DNA from: Rhizobium leguminosarum
GTDB lineage: Bacteria > Pseudomonadota > Alphaproteobacteria > Rhizobiales > Rhizobiaceae
DNA length: 64,000 bases
Reading direction: 5' to 3'
Assembly: GCF_001652265.1 (NCBI RefSeq)
Contig: NZ_LWBS01000305.1
Coordinates: forward strand, 1 to 64,000
Below the pieces are notes generated by a model. That model did not search any database. It was not told the origin of the DNA and saw nothing but the letters and a program-made list of their open reading frames with translations. Of the stretch, positions 1 to 9,794 are shown piece by piece (position 1 is the first letter of the stretch; the number at the start of each line of letters is the position of its first letter). Made by a program: the position numbers and the translations under genes.

Positions 1-140
1 GTCCGGTCGGGGGCTCGCCTCAGCGCAAGTGGACATGCCGAGTGTCGCATTTCTAAATAGCTGAAGACGCGCCCAAAGTGACACTTCTACTTTGCACACA
101 AACGGACATTCCAACCTTGCCGCCACACGAGCTGTAGACT

Positions 141-1904
141 TCAATCGCCAGACTTGCGCATCCCGGCCATGCGCATGCCCTCGATTAGCACTTCGATTCT
201 GTGCGGGTCGATGGCATGTTGGCCACGACGGATGCGTGCGAGGTTGACGCCGGGCGAAATGCTCTCGAGCGCAGCAAGGTGCTTGCGCGCTTCATCCACG
301 TGTCCGAGGTAAGCATTGGCGGCGATCAGCATCCAATGATTGGCGTCATACCCTGAATTGACCGCTTGCGAGCGCATCGCCCAATCCAGCGCCTCCTCGT
401 AGCGCCCCTCGGCCATACGGATATGCGCCATGCCGGTCAATTGCCAATGCGTCCCGAGTTCATTCGGGTTGAGCCGCAGCGCCCGTTGCAGATAGTCGGC
501 GGCCTCGCCGAGATCGCCACCCAACAGCGCTCCGACGCCCGCTTGTTGCAGGACCGTCGCGTTGTTGGGATTTTCCGAGATCGCACGCCGCAGCAAGGCA
601 ATCCCAGTCTGATAGTCGACCCCCATGTGGATCAGCACGAAGGCGCCATAGCTCAGCACCATCGCGTCGTCGCGGGCAATCGCCAGTGCCGCCCGCGCCA
701 CCGCTAGCGCACGCTCCGCATCGGCGTTCGACGCTCCGGGAAACTGCATGGCTACCCGCAACAGATAGGCCTGACCGGTCATCGCCAAGGCGGGTGCGAA
801 TCCCGGATCGATGGCAATCGACCGCTCCAGCAGCACGATCGCACGCGCATTGGCCTCAGGCCGCGAGACAAACACATCCGGTAATGCTTGTAGATAGAGA
901 TCGTATGCATCAAGGCTCTCGGGCCGCTCGCGGCGTGAGCGATCGATTTCGGCTCGCTGGATTTTTGGTTCGACCACCGCGACTACGCTTTCCGTGATCC
1001 GATCCTGTACGTCGAACACGTCCTCGAAGGCCCCGTCGAACTTGTCCGCCCATATCTGCGCTCCTGAAATTCCATCAACCAATTGTGCGCTGATGCGCAG
1101 CCGGTTACCGGCTCGCCGGCCGCTTCCTTCAAGCACGTAGCGAACGCCAAGTTCCTTGGCTATCTGTCGCACGTCGACGGCATGACCTTTGTACACGAAG
1201 CTCGAATTGCGGGCGATCACCGCGAACGACTTGAAACGGCTGAGGGCCGTGATGATGTCCTCGACGATACCGTCGACGAAGTATTCCTGTTCGGGGGCAC
1301 CGCTCATGTTTTCAAACGGCAGGACGGCGAGCGACGGAAACATCCCGTGGGCGACGGGTGGGATCGATGGTGCGGGCGCAGTGTTCAGAGCATAGGCGCG
1401 CACCGGCCGAGCGATGTTCTTGAGTGTTTTTTCTCCCAAGTCGCGAAACCGCACGGTCACCCGGTCCCGCACGTCATCGAACACCTTGCCCGAGATGCAA
1501 ACTCCGCCTGGCTCGGCCAGTGCTTCCAGCCGCGTGGCGATGTTGACGCCGTCGCCATAGATATCGCTGCCGTCCCCGATGACGTCGCCCAGATTGATGC
1601 CGATACGCAGCACGATGCGGCGGTTCTCGGGCATCGGCTCGTTGGCCTGCGCCATCTTGTTCTGCAGTTCGATCGCCGCGGTGACGGCGTTCACCGCACT
1701 GGCGAATTCCACGAGCACTCCGTCGCCCATCACCTTGACGATGCGCCCGCCATGTTCGCGCACCGTGGGGTTCAGAATCTCAGTCCGAAGCTGCCTCAGC
1801 GCCGCCAGCGTTCCATTCTCGTCGGCACCCATCAGCCGCGAGTATCCGACCACATCGGCGACAGCGATGGCGGCAAGTCGGCGTTGGACGGGCAATTCAG
1901 CCAT
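141..1904 (-). CDS. Class III adenylate/guanylate cyclase with TolB-like and TPR domains
   Basis: 587 aa, predicted cytoplasmic, with no signal peptide or membrane segment. Residues about 8-140 form a class III cyclase domain. The metal-binding aspartates are visible as D17 (VADVVGYSRLM) and D61 (KVMGDG). The lysine two residues before that GD and the later SDIYGDGVNIATRL segment carry the purine-selecting and transition-state Asn/Arg positions, so the site looks intact and ATP-type. Residues about 190-320 resemble the TolB/FlgO-like N-terminal fold seen in such proteins (PSLAVLPFENMSG). The remaining C-terminus is helical with TPR-type repeats. This architecture is common in rhizobia, where many cyclase paralogues occur. 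Likely role: making cAMP in response to a partner bound by the TPR part (inference). The start has no strong ribosome-binding site. Confidence 0.9.
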   Translation of the reverse strand: MAELPVQRRLAAIAVADVVGYSRLMGADENGTLAALRQLRTEILNPTVREHGGRIVKVMGDGVLVEFASAVNAVTAAIELQNKMAQANEPMPENRRIVLRIGINLGDVIGDGSDIYGDGVNIATRLEALAEPGGVCISGKVFDDVRDRVTVRFRDLGEKTLKNIARPVRAYALNTAPAPSIPPVAHGMFPSLAVLPFENMSGAPEQEYFVDGIVEDIITALSRFKSFAVIARNSSFVYKGHAVDVRQIAKELGVRYVLEGSGRRAGNRLRISAQLVDGISGAQIWADKFDGAFEDVFDVQDRITESVVAVVEPKIQRAEIDRSRRERPESLDAYDLYLQALPDVFVSRPEANARAIVLLERSIAIDPGFAPALAMTGQAYLLRVAMQFPGASNADAERALAVARAALAIARDDAMVLSYGAFVLIHMGVDYQTGIALLRRAISENPNNATVLQQAGVGALLGGDLGEAADYLQRALRLNPNELGTHWQLTGMAHIRMAEGRYEEALDWAMRSQAVNSGYDANHWMLIAANAYLGHVDEARKHLAALESISPGVNLARIRRGQHAIDPHRIEVLIEGMRMAGMRKSGD

Positions 1905-2043
1905 CTACGGTGACATCGCTTCAATATTTGTTTCCGCTAATGTTATTCTTGATGCCCGGAGAAGTCCATTAAAGCGCCGCTTATTCCGGCATTGAAGGTA
2001 ATGAACTCGTGAGGACGCCTTTGCCGAAAACCTGCTCCTCGGA

Positions 2044-2068
2044 GGAACTCCCCAGCCGCTCACTTGTT
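2044..2068 (+). promoter_or_regulatory. Possible EcfG-type stress promoter upstream of pcm (one mismatch)
   Basis: GGAAC, 16 bases, then TGTT; the alphaproteobacterial general-stress sigma factor EcfG recognises GGAAC-N16/17-CGTT. It lies about 60 bases before the pcm start. The single mismatch makes this a weak candidate. Confidence 0.3.
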
Positions 2069-2129
2069 TTACATTCTGCACCACCCAGAAGTTTGCCCAA
2101 GGTGCAATCGGCGACAGTGGAGCTGATCC

Positions 2130-3362
2130 ATGGATATGACGCGCATCCGAGATCGCATGGTGGAGCACCACGTTTCGCGCCGTGGCATTCGCGATCCAAA
2201 CGTGATCGAAGCGATGCTCACGGTGCCGCGCGAAAAATTCGTTCCTCCAGGCTCCGAGGAATTCGCCTATGAGGATGCGCCGCTGTCGATCGGCGAAGGC
2301 CAGACGATTTCGCAGCCGTTCATCGTGGCTCTGATGCTCGAGAAAGCCAATCTGGATGCCGGCGATACAGTGCTCGAGGTCGGAACGGGCTCCGGCTATG
2401 CTTCAGCCCTCCTGAGCCGGATAACAAGGCATGTCTATTCCATCGAGCGCCATGAAGGGCTGGCGCTTCAGGCCAGGGAACGGTTCGAGAAGCTGGGATA
2501 CCGCAACATTGACGTTCGCGTCGGCGATGGCAGCAAGGGCTGGGCGAACGCAGCTCCATTCGATGCCATTATCGTTTCCGCTGGCGCACCCGAGGTGCCA
2601 ACCGCCTTGAAAGAACAACTGGGCCTCGGAGGGCGGATCATCATCCCGGTCGGCGGTGGCGAAGGGCAGCGCCTGAAACGGCTCACGCGCACCGGGGATA
2701 CCACGTTCGAAGAAGAAGATCTCGGCGGGGTGATCTTCGTTCCCTTGATCGGCGAAGACGCTTGGACCGCTACCCATCCGATGTACACGGCGACGGCCCC
2801 CTCCTTGCCCGGAACGGTTGCCTCCGAGCCAAGTTCTCCGCAAGACGCACAGGGAGGGGGCATGGGAAAGATACACAAGTTGCCCGCGTTGCCGGAAGGT
2901 GTGCTCGATCATAGCGAATTTCAGCAAAAGTTCTGGGCTGTTCAACGTATTTCCTGGATGGTTTTCACGCTTCTTCTCGTGACTTGCTTGCTGGGCTTGC
3001 TTGGAAGAGGCGGTCCGTTTTCGCGGCAAACACTCATACTGCCCGAAGGCTCCGTGGATTTTCCCGCCATCTCCCGATGGAATGCTCCCGAGAACATGAC
3101 GGTGACCTTCGCGCCGTCATCCGAAGACAGGGTCTTCACGATCAATGCCGCCTTTCTTCAAGGTTTTTCGGTCCAGGGCATCGATCCGCCTCAAAAGGCG
3201 ACCTTCGCGCGCGATGGCCGGATAGGCTATGTGTTCCCCGCCGACCTGGCAGAACCGACGCAGATCGTCTTCCGTCTGCAAACGCAACTCGCCGGCCCTC
3301 GCCGCGCCACTATCGGCATGGGCGGGGAGACTCGCAGCCAATCCACGTTCATCTTTCCATGA
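2130..3362 (+). CDS. pcm: Protein-L-isoaspartate O-methyltransferase fused to a C-terminal membrane domain
   Basis: 410 aa, against about 210-220 for ordinary Pcm. Residues 1-230 are a Pcm repair methyltransferase, which methylates isoaspartyl residues of damaged proteins with S-adenosylmethionine. TISQP (59-63) is the substrate loop and EVGTGSGYA (83-91) is the SAM motif I. The last about 165 residues differ: a basic stretch, one hydrophobic span (about 275-291) and a beta-rich tail. Met245 is preceded in the DNA by AGGAGGG-like sequence (2851-2860) and could be an internal start (ATG at 2862) giving the membrane part as a separate protein. A DUF421 gene follows 10 bases downstream, so the two form an operon. 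The start is supported by GGAG 7 bases upstream. Confidence 0.88.
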   Translation: MDMTRIRDRMVEHHVSRRGIRDPNVIEAMLTVPREKFVPPGSEEFAYEDAPLSIGEGQTISQPFIVALMLEKANLDAGDTVLEVGTGSGYASALLSRITRHVYSIERHEGLALQARERFEKLGYRNIDVRVGDGSKGWANAAPFDAIIVSAGAPEVPTALKEQLGLGGRIIIPVGGGEGQRLKRLTRTGDTTFEEEDLGGVIFVPLIGEDAWTATHPMYTATAPSLPGTVASEPSSPQDAQGGGMGKIHKLPALPEGVLDHSEFQQKFWAVQRISWMVFTLLLVTCLLGLLGRGGPFSRQTLILPEGSVDFPAISRWNAPENMTVTFAPSSEDRVFTINAAFLQGFSVQGIDPPQKATFARDGRIGYVFPADLAEPTQIVFRLQTQLAGPRRATIGMGGETRSQSTFIFP

Positions 3363-3372
3363 GGGCGGCACG

Positions 3373-3825
3373 GTGGATGCAGTATTACGCGGATTGGCAA
3401 TCTATTTCACGCTGCTTGTGATCATCCGTCTGTCGGGAAGACGGACATTGGCCCAGATGACCCCGTTCGATCTGGTCATCGTGCTGGTGATCTCCGAGAC
3501 TACCCAGCAGGCGATGCTGGGCGATGACTTCTCGATCACCAACGCCGTCATCCTGATCCTCACGCTGTTTACGACCGACATCGGCCTGTCTTACGTGAAG
3601 AGGTGGTGGCCTCGCGCAGCTCATATCATCGATGGTGTTCCGACCGTTCTGGTGACGGATGGCGTCTACGATGAGCGCGCGCTCAAAGGCGCCCGACTGC
3701 AGAAGGAGGACGTCATGCAAGCGGCTCGAAGCCAGGAAGGCATTGAGAGCGTTACGGAGATAAAATTTGCCATCCTCGAAGTGAGCGGCAACATCAGCAT
3801 CATCAAGAAGCAGAAATCCGGCTGA
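3373..3825 (+). CDS. DUF421 (YetF-like) membrane protein
   Basis: 150 aa from a GTG at 3373 preceded by GAGGGCGG. An upstream ATG would overlap the previous gene and add an unrelated basic tail, so the GTG is preferred. The N-terminus has three hydrophobic segments (LAIYFTLLVIIRL, DLVIVLVISETTQQAML and AVILILTLFTTDIGLSYV). They are followed by a soluble domain with the VPTVLVTDGVYDERAL and LQKEDVMQAARSQEGI segments typical of DUF421/YetF. The molecular function of the family is not established; members are often tied to spore or stress envelopes. It is the second gene of a likely operon with the Pcm fusion. Confidence 0.88.
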   Translation: MDAVLRGLAIYFTLLVIIRLSGRRTLAQMTPFDLVIVLVISETTQQAMLGDDFSITNAVILILTLFTTDIGLSYVKRWWPRAAHIIDGVPTVLVTDGVYDERALKGARLQKEDVMQAARSQEGIESVTEIKFAILEVSGNISIIKKQKSG

Positions 3826-3826
3826 C

Positions 3827-3878
3827 AATTGCCAGCGAGGGAGACACCCCGAGGTATGGCAGGAACTCCCTGGCAATT
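3827..3878. terminator. Hairpin between convergent genes
   Basis: AATTGCCAG (3827-3835) pairs with CTGGCAATT (3870-3878), with further partial pairing inside. It sits between the convergent DUF421 and GntR genes, where a shared terminator is expected. There is no clear T-run. Confidence 0.4.
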
Positions 3879-3902
3879 TCGAGCCGCCAGCTGTGGGACG
3901 CT

Positions 3903-4667
3903 TCAGAAGGATAGGTCGAGCACCCTGCCCTCGAACAGACGATCCCGAGAACCTTCGAGATGCGCCTTCATCAGTCTTTGCGCATCGTCAGGCCGGCCAT
4001 CGGCGATCGCCTTGTAGATGGCGTTATGCTCTTCGTAGACCTGTTCCAGCCCCTGGCGGGGGCCGAGCAAAGAGAGGCCGTGGAGATGCATGCCAACGGC
4101 GATATGGGCCTTCAGCGCATCGATCGAGGCGGTGTAATAATGATTGTTGGCAGCCTCCGTCACCGCGCGGTGGAAGAGGAAATCGGCGTCGGTGCGGTGA
4201 AGCTGATGGCTGGTCGCTTCGCGCAGATCCGCAAGCGCGCTGGCGATCTTCTGGATCGCCTGCTCATTGCGGCGCTTGGCGGCGAAATAGGCGGCGGCCG
4301 GCTCGATCGTCAGGCGGAATTCGTAGCAGCGCTGAATGTCGGCGATCGTCTTCACCGGCGTGTAGGCAAGCTGCGTCGTCGGCGATCCATGTGCGCTGAC
4401 GAAGGTGCCGGCGCCCTGCCGGGCATAGACCATGCCCTGATCGCGCAGGCGCGCCAGCGCATCACGGACGATCGGCCGCGACACACCCAACATCGAGGCA
4501 AGCTCATGCTCGCCGGGAAGGCGTGAATCCGGCGGATAGTTTCCGCCACGGATACGCTCGAGCAACTGGTCGAAGACGCGATCGACCAGCTTGACGGCCT
4601 TGCCGCGTTCGGGCTTGCCCGGGGGGCCGGCTTCCGCGTTCAAAGATTCGCCATTCACTTCAGCCAC
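3903..4667 (-). CDS. FadR-subfamily GntR transcriptional regulator of the acid-sugar island
   Basis: 254 aa. An N-terminal winged helix (about 28-95) contains the GntR signature: RLPGEHELASMLGVSRPIVRD, then a wing ending GAGTFVSAHG. It is followed by an all-helical FCD effector domain with metal-type His/Asp positions (TIEPAAAYFA, ADFLFHRAVTEAANNHYY, HNAIYKAIADG). FCD regulators usually bind a small carboxylate. It lies 24 bases downstream of the acid sugar kinase and is the last gene of the leftward operon, so it probably represses the island and is relieved by its substrate or an intermediate (inference). A possible operator is the inverted repeat at 11622-11640 in the divergent control region. 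Confidence 0.92.
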   Translation of the reverse strand: MAEVNGESLNAEAGPPGKPERGKAVKLVDRVFDQLLERIRGGNYPPDSRLPGEHELASMLGVSRPIVRDALARLRDQGMVYARQGAGTFVSAHGSPTTQLAYTPVKTIADIQRCYEFRLTIEPAAAYFAAKRRNEQAIQKIASALADLREATSHQLHRTDADFLFHRAVTEAANNHYYTASIDALKAHIAVGMHLHGLSLLGPRQGLEQVYEEHNAIYKAIADGRPDDAQRLMKAHLEGSRDRLFEGRVLDLSF

Positions 4668-4691
4668 GTCATTCTCCTCGGCGGTATCTTA

Positions 4692-5756
4692 CTATGCCGC
4701 CCGATTCCAAAGAACCAGTCTTAACAAACTATCGGGATTGCCGAAGCCCCCCGACTTCACGGCGCATCGAAAATGCCGTCCGTCGACGGCCATGACATCG
4801 AACCACGGCACGCCGGCTTCAATTTCGCCCTTCGGCGCCAGAACTTTGACTCCGAGCGCCTGGAAAACGGCAAGCGCCGTGTCGCCGCCGCCGACCATCA
4901 GCATGTCAGGCCTCGTATCGTCGATGACCGATCTGACGCCTGCCGCAAAACGGCGGGCGACCAATGCCGCATCGGCTGTCATATCGCCGGTGCAGCGCAG
5001 AAGCGCCGGCAGCGCCATGCCTTCCCCGACTTCGACCTGCCCCATCGGCGCGTCCACCACCATGCGCAGGGCACCCGAGGCTTCGAGCCGGTCCATCTGG
5101 GTAGCGGTGATCGGGTCGCGCGAGCCAAAGGCGAACAGGGTGCGCCGGGTCGCTGCAAATTCCGGCACCGGCTGCCGCCCTGTTTCGCCGAGCTGGCGGG
5201 CAAGAGCAGCACCCAGACCCCGTGCGCCGACCGCAAGCGTCTGCCCCCAGTCATGATCGGCAACGATCTGGTCGAGATCACTATCGTCCTCTGCATCGGC
5301 AACGGTGACGCTGCCCGCGCTGCCCTCGAACAGATCGGCGATCGGCAGTGGCTTGCCGACGCCGCGGCCGACAACACAGCCTCTGCAGGTCACACGCTCC
5401 TGATCGGGAATAGCGGGCGCCACCAGGATAGTCTCCAGGCGGAGCGCATCAGCCAGAGCCAAGCTTTCCGCCGCGACATTGCCCTTCAGCCGGGAGTCGA
5501 TCTTCTTCATCACGACTGCGGGCCTTGCACCACGAAGCGCCTCCGTGGCGAGGCGCACTCTTCCGGCGGCTTCCGGTTCGCCAAGCGCGCGCGAGGCGGT
5601 GTTGATGACGACGACATCGCAGCCGGCGGCGACCGCATCTTCGGCTGCCTCGACATCGACAGCGACCGAAACCGAAAGGCCGGCTTCGACGAAGGGCGTG
5701 CCGGTATCGAGCGCACCCGTCAGATCATCGGCGATGATAACCGCCTTCAGCGTCAT
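4692..5756 (-). CDS. Four-carbon acid sugar kinase family protein (DUF1537)
   Basis: 354 aa. The N-terminal IIADDLTGALDTG motif, the KKIDSRLKGN segment and the C-terminal GGGDTALAVFQALGV nucleotide-binding region identify the DUF1537 family. Known members phosphorylate D-threonate, D-erythronate, 3-oxo-tetronates or 3-oxo-isoapionate at C4. The ATG at 5756 overlaps the preceding ATPase stop codon (ATGA), so translation is coupled to the transporter. An earlier in-frame ATG would lie inside the ATPase gene. Together with the PdxA2-type dehydrogenase at 15.4-16.4 kb it would give the two-step phosphorylation/oxidative decarboxylation route to dihydroxyacetone phosphate (established for family relatives; inferred here). 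The exact acid is not determined. Confidence 0.88.
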   Translation of the reverse strand: MTLKAVIIADDLTGALDTGTPFVEAGLSVSVAVDVEAAEDAVAAGCDVVVINTASRALGEPEAAGRVRLATEALRGARPAVVMKKIDSRLKGNVAAESLALADALRLETILVAPAIPDQERVTCRGCVVGRGVGKPLPIADLFEGSAGSVTVADAEDDSDLDQIVADHDWGQTLAVGARGLGAALARQLGETGRQPVPEFAATRRTLFAFGSRDPITATQMDRLEASGALRMVVDAPMGQVEVGEGMALPALLRCTGDMTADAALVARRFAAGVRSVIDDTRPDMLMVGGGDTALAVFQALGVKVLAPKGEIEAGVPWFDVMAVDGRHFRCAVKSGGFGNPDSLLRLVLWNRAA

Positions 5757-6744
5757 GCGGTCTGTCCGGTGTTGACGGCGTGACAGGCGACAAGATGGCC
5801 GGGTTTTGCTTCTTGCCACGCGGGGATGACCTTGCTGCAGACATCCATGGCAATCGGGCAGCGCGTGTGGAAACGGCAACCGGTCGGCGGGTTCAGCGGG
5901 CTCGGCACATCACCCTGCAGGATCTGGCGCTGGCGCGTGCGCTCATGCTCCGGATCGGTCTCCGGAACCGCCGACAGCAGCGCCCTGGTATAGGGATGCA
6001 GCGGATTGTCGAAGAGTTCCTCGCGGGTGGCAAGTTCGGCGAGCCGCCCGAGATACATGACGCCGACACGGGTGCTGATATGGCGCACGACTGCGAGATC
6101 ATGGGCGATGAACAAATAGGTCAGCCCGTATTTTTCCTGCAAATCGAGCAGCAGGTTGATGATCTGTGCCTGGATCGACACGTCGAGCGCCGAAATCGCC
6201 TCGTCGCAGACGATGAATTTCGGTTGGCAGGCGAGCGCGCGGGCAATGACGACACGCTGGCGCTGGCCGCCGGAAAGCTCGTGCGGGTAACGTTGGGCAA
6301 ACCGCGTCGGCAGGCCGACATCGGTGAGCAGCGTCGCCACCCTGTCCTTCAGCTCGGCCTTGGTGCAGAGCTTGTGGAAAAGGATCGGCTCGCCGATCGC
6401 CTCGCCCACCGTCATGCGCGGATTGAGTGTCGAATATGGATCCTGGAAGACGATCTGCAGGTCGCGGCGGAAGGGTCGCATCTGCTTCTCGTCGAGCGTA
6501 GCGAGATCCTGGCCCTTGTAGACGACCTTGCCGCTGGTCGCCTTGTAGAGGTTGAGGATGGTGAAACCGGTCGTCGACTTGCCGCAGCCGGATTCGCCGA
6601 CCAGGCTCAGCGTCTCGCCTTCCATGATGTCGAGATTGACATTGTCGAGTGCATAGACGGTTGCCGAGCGTTCGCCGAAGGCGCCGAGCTTGACGTGGAA
6701 ATGCTTGACCAGGTTTTCGATCTTGAGCAGAGGTTGAGCACCCA

Positions 6745-6745
<1 letters not shown>
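5753..6745 (-). CDS. Dpp/Opp-type ABC transporter ATPase (DppF-like)
   Basis: 330 aa. Walker A is [11 protein letters not shown], the signature is [10 protein letters not shown], Walker B is [12 protein letters not shown], and the C-terminal oligopeptide/dipeptide extension holds four Cys/His-rich positions ([14 protein letters not shown]). The start chosen at 6745 overlaps the previous ATPase stop by one base (TGATG) and precedes [16 protein letters not shown]. It is the second of two ATPases that energise import by the permeases at 7749-9664 with the binding protein at 9795-11429. The transport class covers peptides, opines, nickel and some oligosaccharides; the neighbours suggest a sugar-acid-bearing solute here. 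Confidence 0.95.
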
Positions 6746-7748
<1,003 letters not shown>

Positions 7749-7752
<4 letters not shown>

Positions 7753-8705
7753 TTGCAGCCCCGCGGATTGAGCGCGTCGTTGAGGCCATCGCCGAGGAAG
7801 CTGAAGGCAACCGAGGCAAGGCCGAGCACGGCCGCCGGAGCGGCGAGAAGGTGCGGATAATGCTGCCAGACACGCAGGCCGTCGGAGATCATGTTGCCCC
7901 AGCTCGGCGTTGGCGGATTGACCCCGACGCCGAGGAAGCTGAAGGCGCTTTCCAGCACCATCGCCGTGCCGAGACCGGCGCTGACCGAGACGATCAGCGG
8001 CCCTAGCGCATTCGGCACGACGTAGCGCTTGATGATGATCCAGTTCGACAGGCCGAGCGCCTGGGCCGCGGTAATGTAGGGCCGGCTGCGGATCGACAGT
8101 ACCTGGGCGCGCACGAGACGGGCGTAAGGCGGCCAGGAGATCAGGGCCATCGAGCCGAAGACGAGGATGAAATCCACCCACATGGTTTCGCGATAGAAGG
8201 GATTGAGGGTCGCGAGATAACGCGCCTCCATCCATTTGCTGATCGGCGATTTCAGCGAGGCGTTGATGACGACGACGAGCAGCAGGTTGGGAACCGACAT
8301 GGTCACGTCGGTCAGCCACATGATGGCGCGATCGAACGGATTGCCGAAGAAACCGGCGACGGCCCCGAGCACGAGACCGATCAGCACCGCGAAGACAGTG
8401 ACGATGATGGCGACGAGGAAGGCGGTGCGCGTGCCGAAGACCACGCGGCTGAAGACGTCGCGGCCGAGATCGTCGGTTCCGAAGAGGTGGCTCATCGACG
8501 GCAGGACGTTGCGGGCGTTGAGGTCCTGGCTCAGATAGTCATAGGGCGTGAGATAAGGCCCGAAGATCGCCGTGAAGGCAAGAATCAGGACGATGACGAG
8601 GCCGAAGATGGCGAGCCGGTTGCGCTTCAGCCGATACCAGGCATCGCGCCACAGGCTGACCGGCTCTTCGACGGTTTCGATGGTGGAAAGAGGGATGGCG
8701 GACAT
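7749..8705 (-). CDS. Dpp/Opp-type ABC transporter permease (DppC-like)
   Basis: 318 aa. It has an N-terminal cytoplasmic leader, a first membrane span (LAIFGLVIVLILAFTAIFG), the OppC N-terminal domain, then a five-span permease core with the EAA loop (AAQALGLSNWIIIKRYVVPNALGP). The segment LASVAFSFLGDGLNDALNPR at the C-terminus is typical of DppC. It starts two bases after the partner permease stops and is coupled to the downstream ATPase by an ATGA overlap. It forms the inner-membrane channel with the DppB-like protein. Confidence 0.95.
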
Positions 8706-8707
8706 GG

Positions 8708-9664
8708 TCAGCGGCTCCTTCTTGAATCATTGGCGCGCGGGTCGAGCAGCGGATAGAGCACATCCACCAGGAGGTTCGACACCATCACCAGGAACGACCC
8801 GATCAGCGTGATCGCCAGGATGACGGGATAATCGGAATTGATCAGCGCCTGCACCGTCAAGCGGCCGAGGCCCGGCAGGCCGAAGACGAGCTCGACGAAG
8901 ATCGCTCCGTTGACGATGGTGATCATGATCAGGCCGAGCTGCGTGACGACGGGCGTCAGCACCGGCCGCAGGATATGGCGGAGCGCCACGATAATCTCGG
9001 GCACCCCCTTGGCGCGGGCGGTGCGGACGAAATCCTCCGACAGTACCTCGATGACGGCGGCACGCGTTTGCCGCACGATCAGCGCGATCGGCTGGAAGGA
9101 AAGGACGAGCAGCGGCAGCAGGATACGGACGTCGAGGATACCGCCCCAGCCGTAAGGCACGCTCGCACCCGGCAGCAGCACGATGAGGCCGACCATCAGC
9201 AGCGGACCGGCGACATAGGCCGGGATCGCCCAGAGGAACAGTGCGGAGCCCAGAATGGCATAATCGATGCGCGAATTCTGGTTGAGCGCGGCGATCATGC
9301 CGAGCGGGATCGCGACGACGGCGGTCAGGATGATGGAGCAAAGGGCGAGCTGGAAGGAGACGGGTGCGGCCGCCGAGACCATCGCCCAGACGGAGCGGCC
9401 CGATGTCAGCGAATTGCCGAACTGGCCGTGCAGCAGGTTCCAGATGTAAAGGCCGAACTGGACGATGAAGGGTTTGTTGAGGCCGGCACTTTCGCGAATG
9501 GCTTCGATGCGCTGCGGATTATAGGCGACGTCGCCAGGCGCGCGCAGGAAGATCAGCTTGATCGGATCGCCGGCACCATAGAAGGCCAGCGCGTAAACCG
9601 CCAGCATCACCACCAGAACGGACGGAATCCAGATGGCAAATCGGGTTAGCACGTAGCGCAGCAA
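8708..9664 (-). CDS. Dpp/Opp-type ABC transporter permease (DppB-like)
   Basis: 318 aa from a TTG at 9664 (GTG at 9670 is an alternative). No ATG lies close to the conserved start; GGGAGG is just upstream and the product begins LRYVLTRFAIWIPSVLVVMLAVYALAF, the usual DppB opening. The first periplasmic loop, ALCSIILTAVVAIPLGMIAALN and the EAA loop (RTARAKGVPEIIVALRHILRPVLTP) are present. The open frame extends about 160 codons further upstream, but that stretch reads antisense-like Arg/Pro-rich sequence over the binding-protein gene and is rejected. Confidence 0.9.
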   Translation of the reverse strand: MLRYVLTRFAIWIPSVLVVMLAVYALAFYGAGDPIKLIFLRAPGDVAYNPQRIEAIRESAGLNKPFIVQFGLYIWNLLHGQFGNSLTSGRSVWAMVSAAAPVSFQLALCSIILTAVVAIPLGMIAALNQNSRIDYAILGSALFLWAIPAYVAGPLLMVGLIVLLPGASVPYGWGGILDVRILLPLLVLSFQPIALIVRQTRAAVIEVLSEDFVRTARAKGVPEIIVALRHILRPVLTPVVTQLGLIMITIVNGAIFVELVFGLPGLGRLTVQALINSDYPVILAITLIGSFLVMVSNLLVDVLYPLLDPRANDSRRSR

Positions 9665-9735
9665 GGCCACCTCCCACCTGTTGTTCGATGCGTTCCCGCT
9701 TTTGGCTGCGATCGCATTCGTGTTCTTGATAACGT

Positions 9736-9761
9736 GCGCGAAGGCCTTGCGGCCTTCGCGC
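9736..9761 (-). other. Hairpin between binding-protein gene and permease gene
   Basis: GCGCGAAGGCC (9736-9746) and GGCCTTCGCGC (9751-9761) form a perfect 11-bp stem with a 4-base loop. It lies in the 130-base gap after the solute-binding-protein stop codon. No T-run follows on the coding strand, so it is more likely an mRNA-stabilising or partial-attenuation hairpin than a full terminator. Confidence 0.6.
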
Positions 9762-9794
9762 GGGTTATTGCCGATTGGAACGGTTTCCGCCGGA

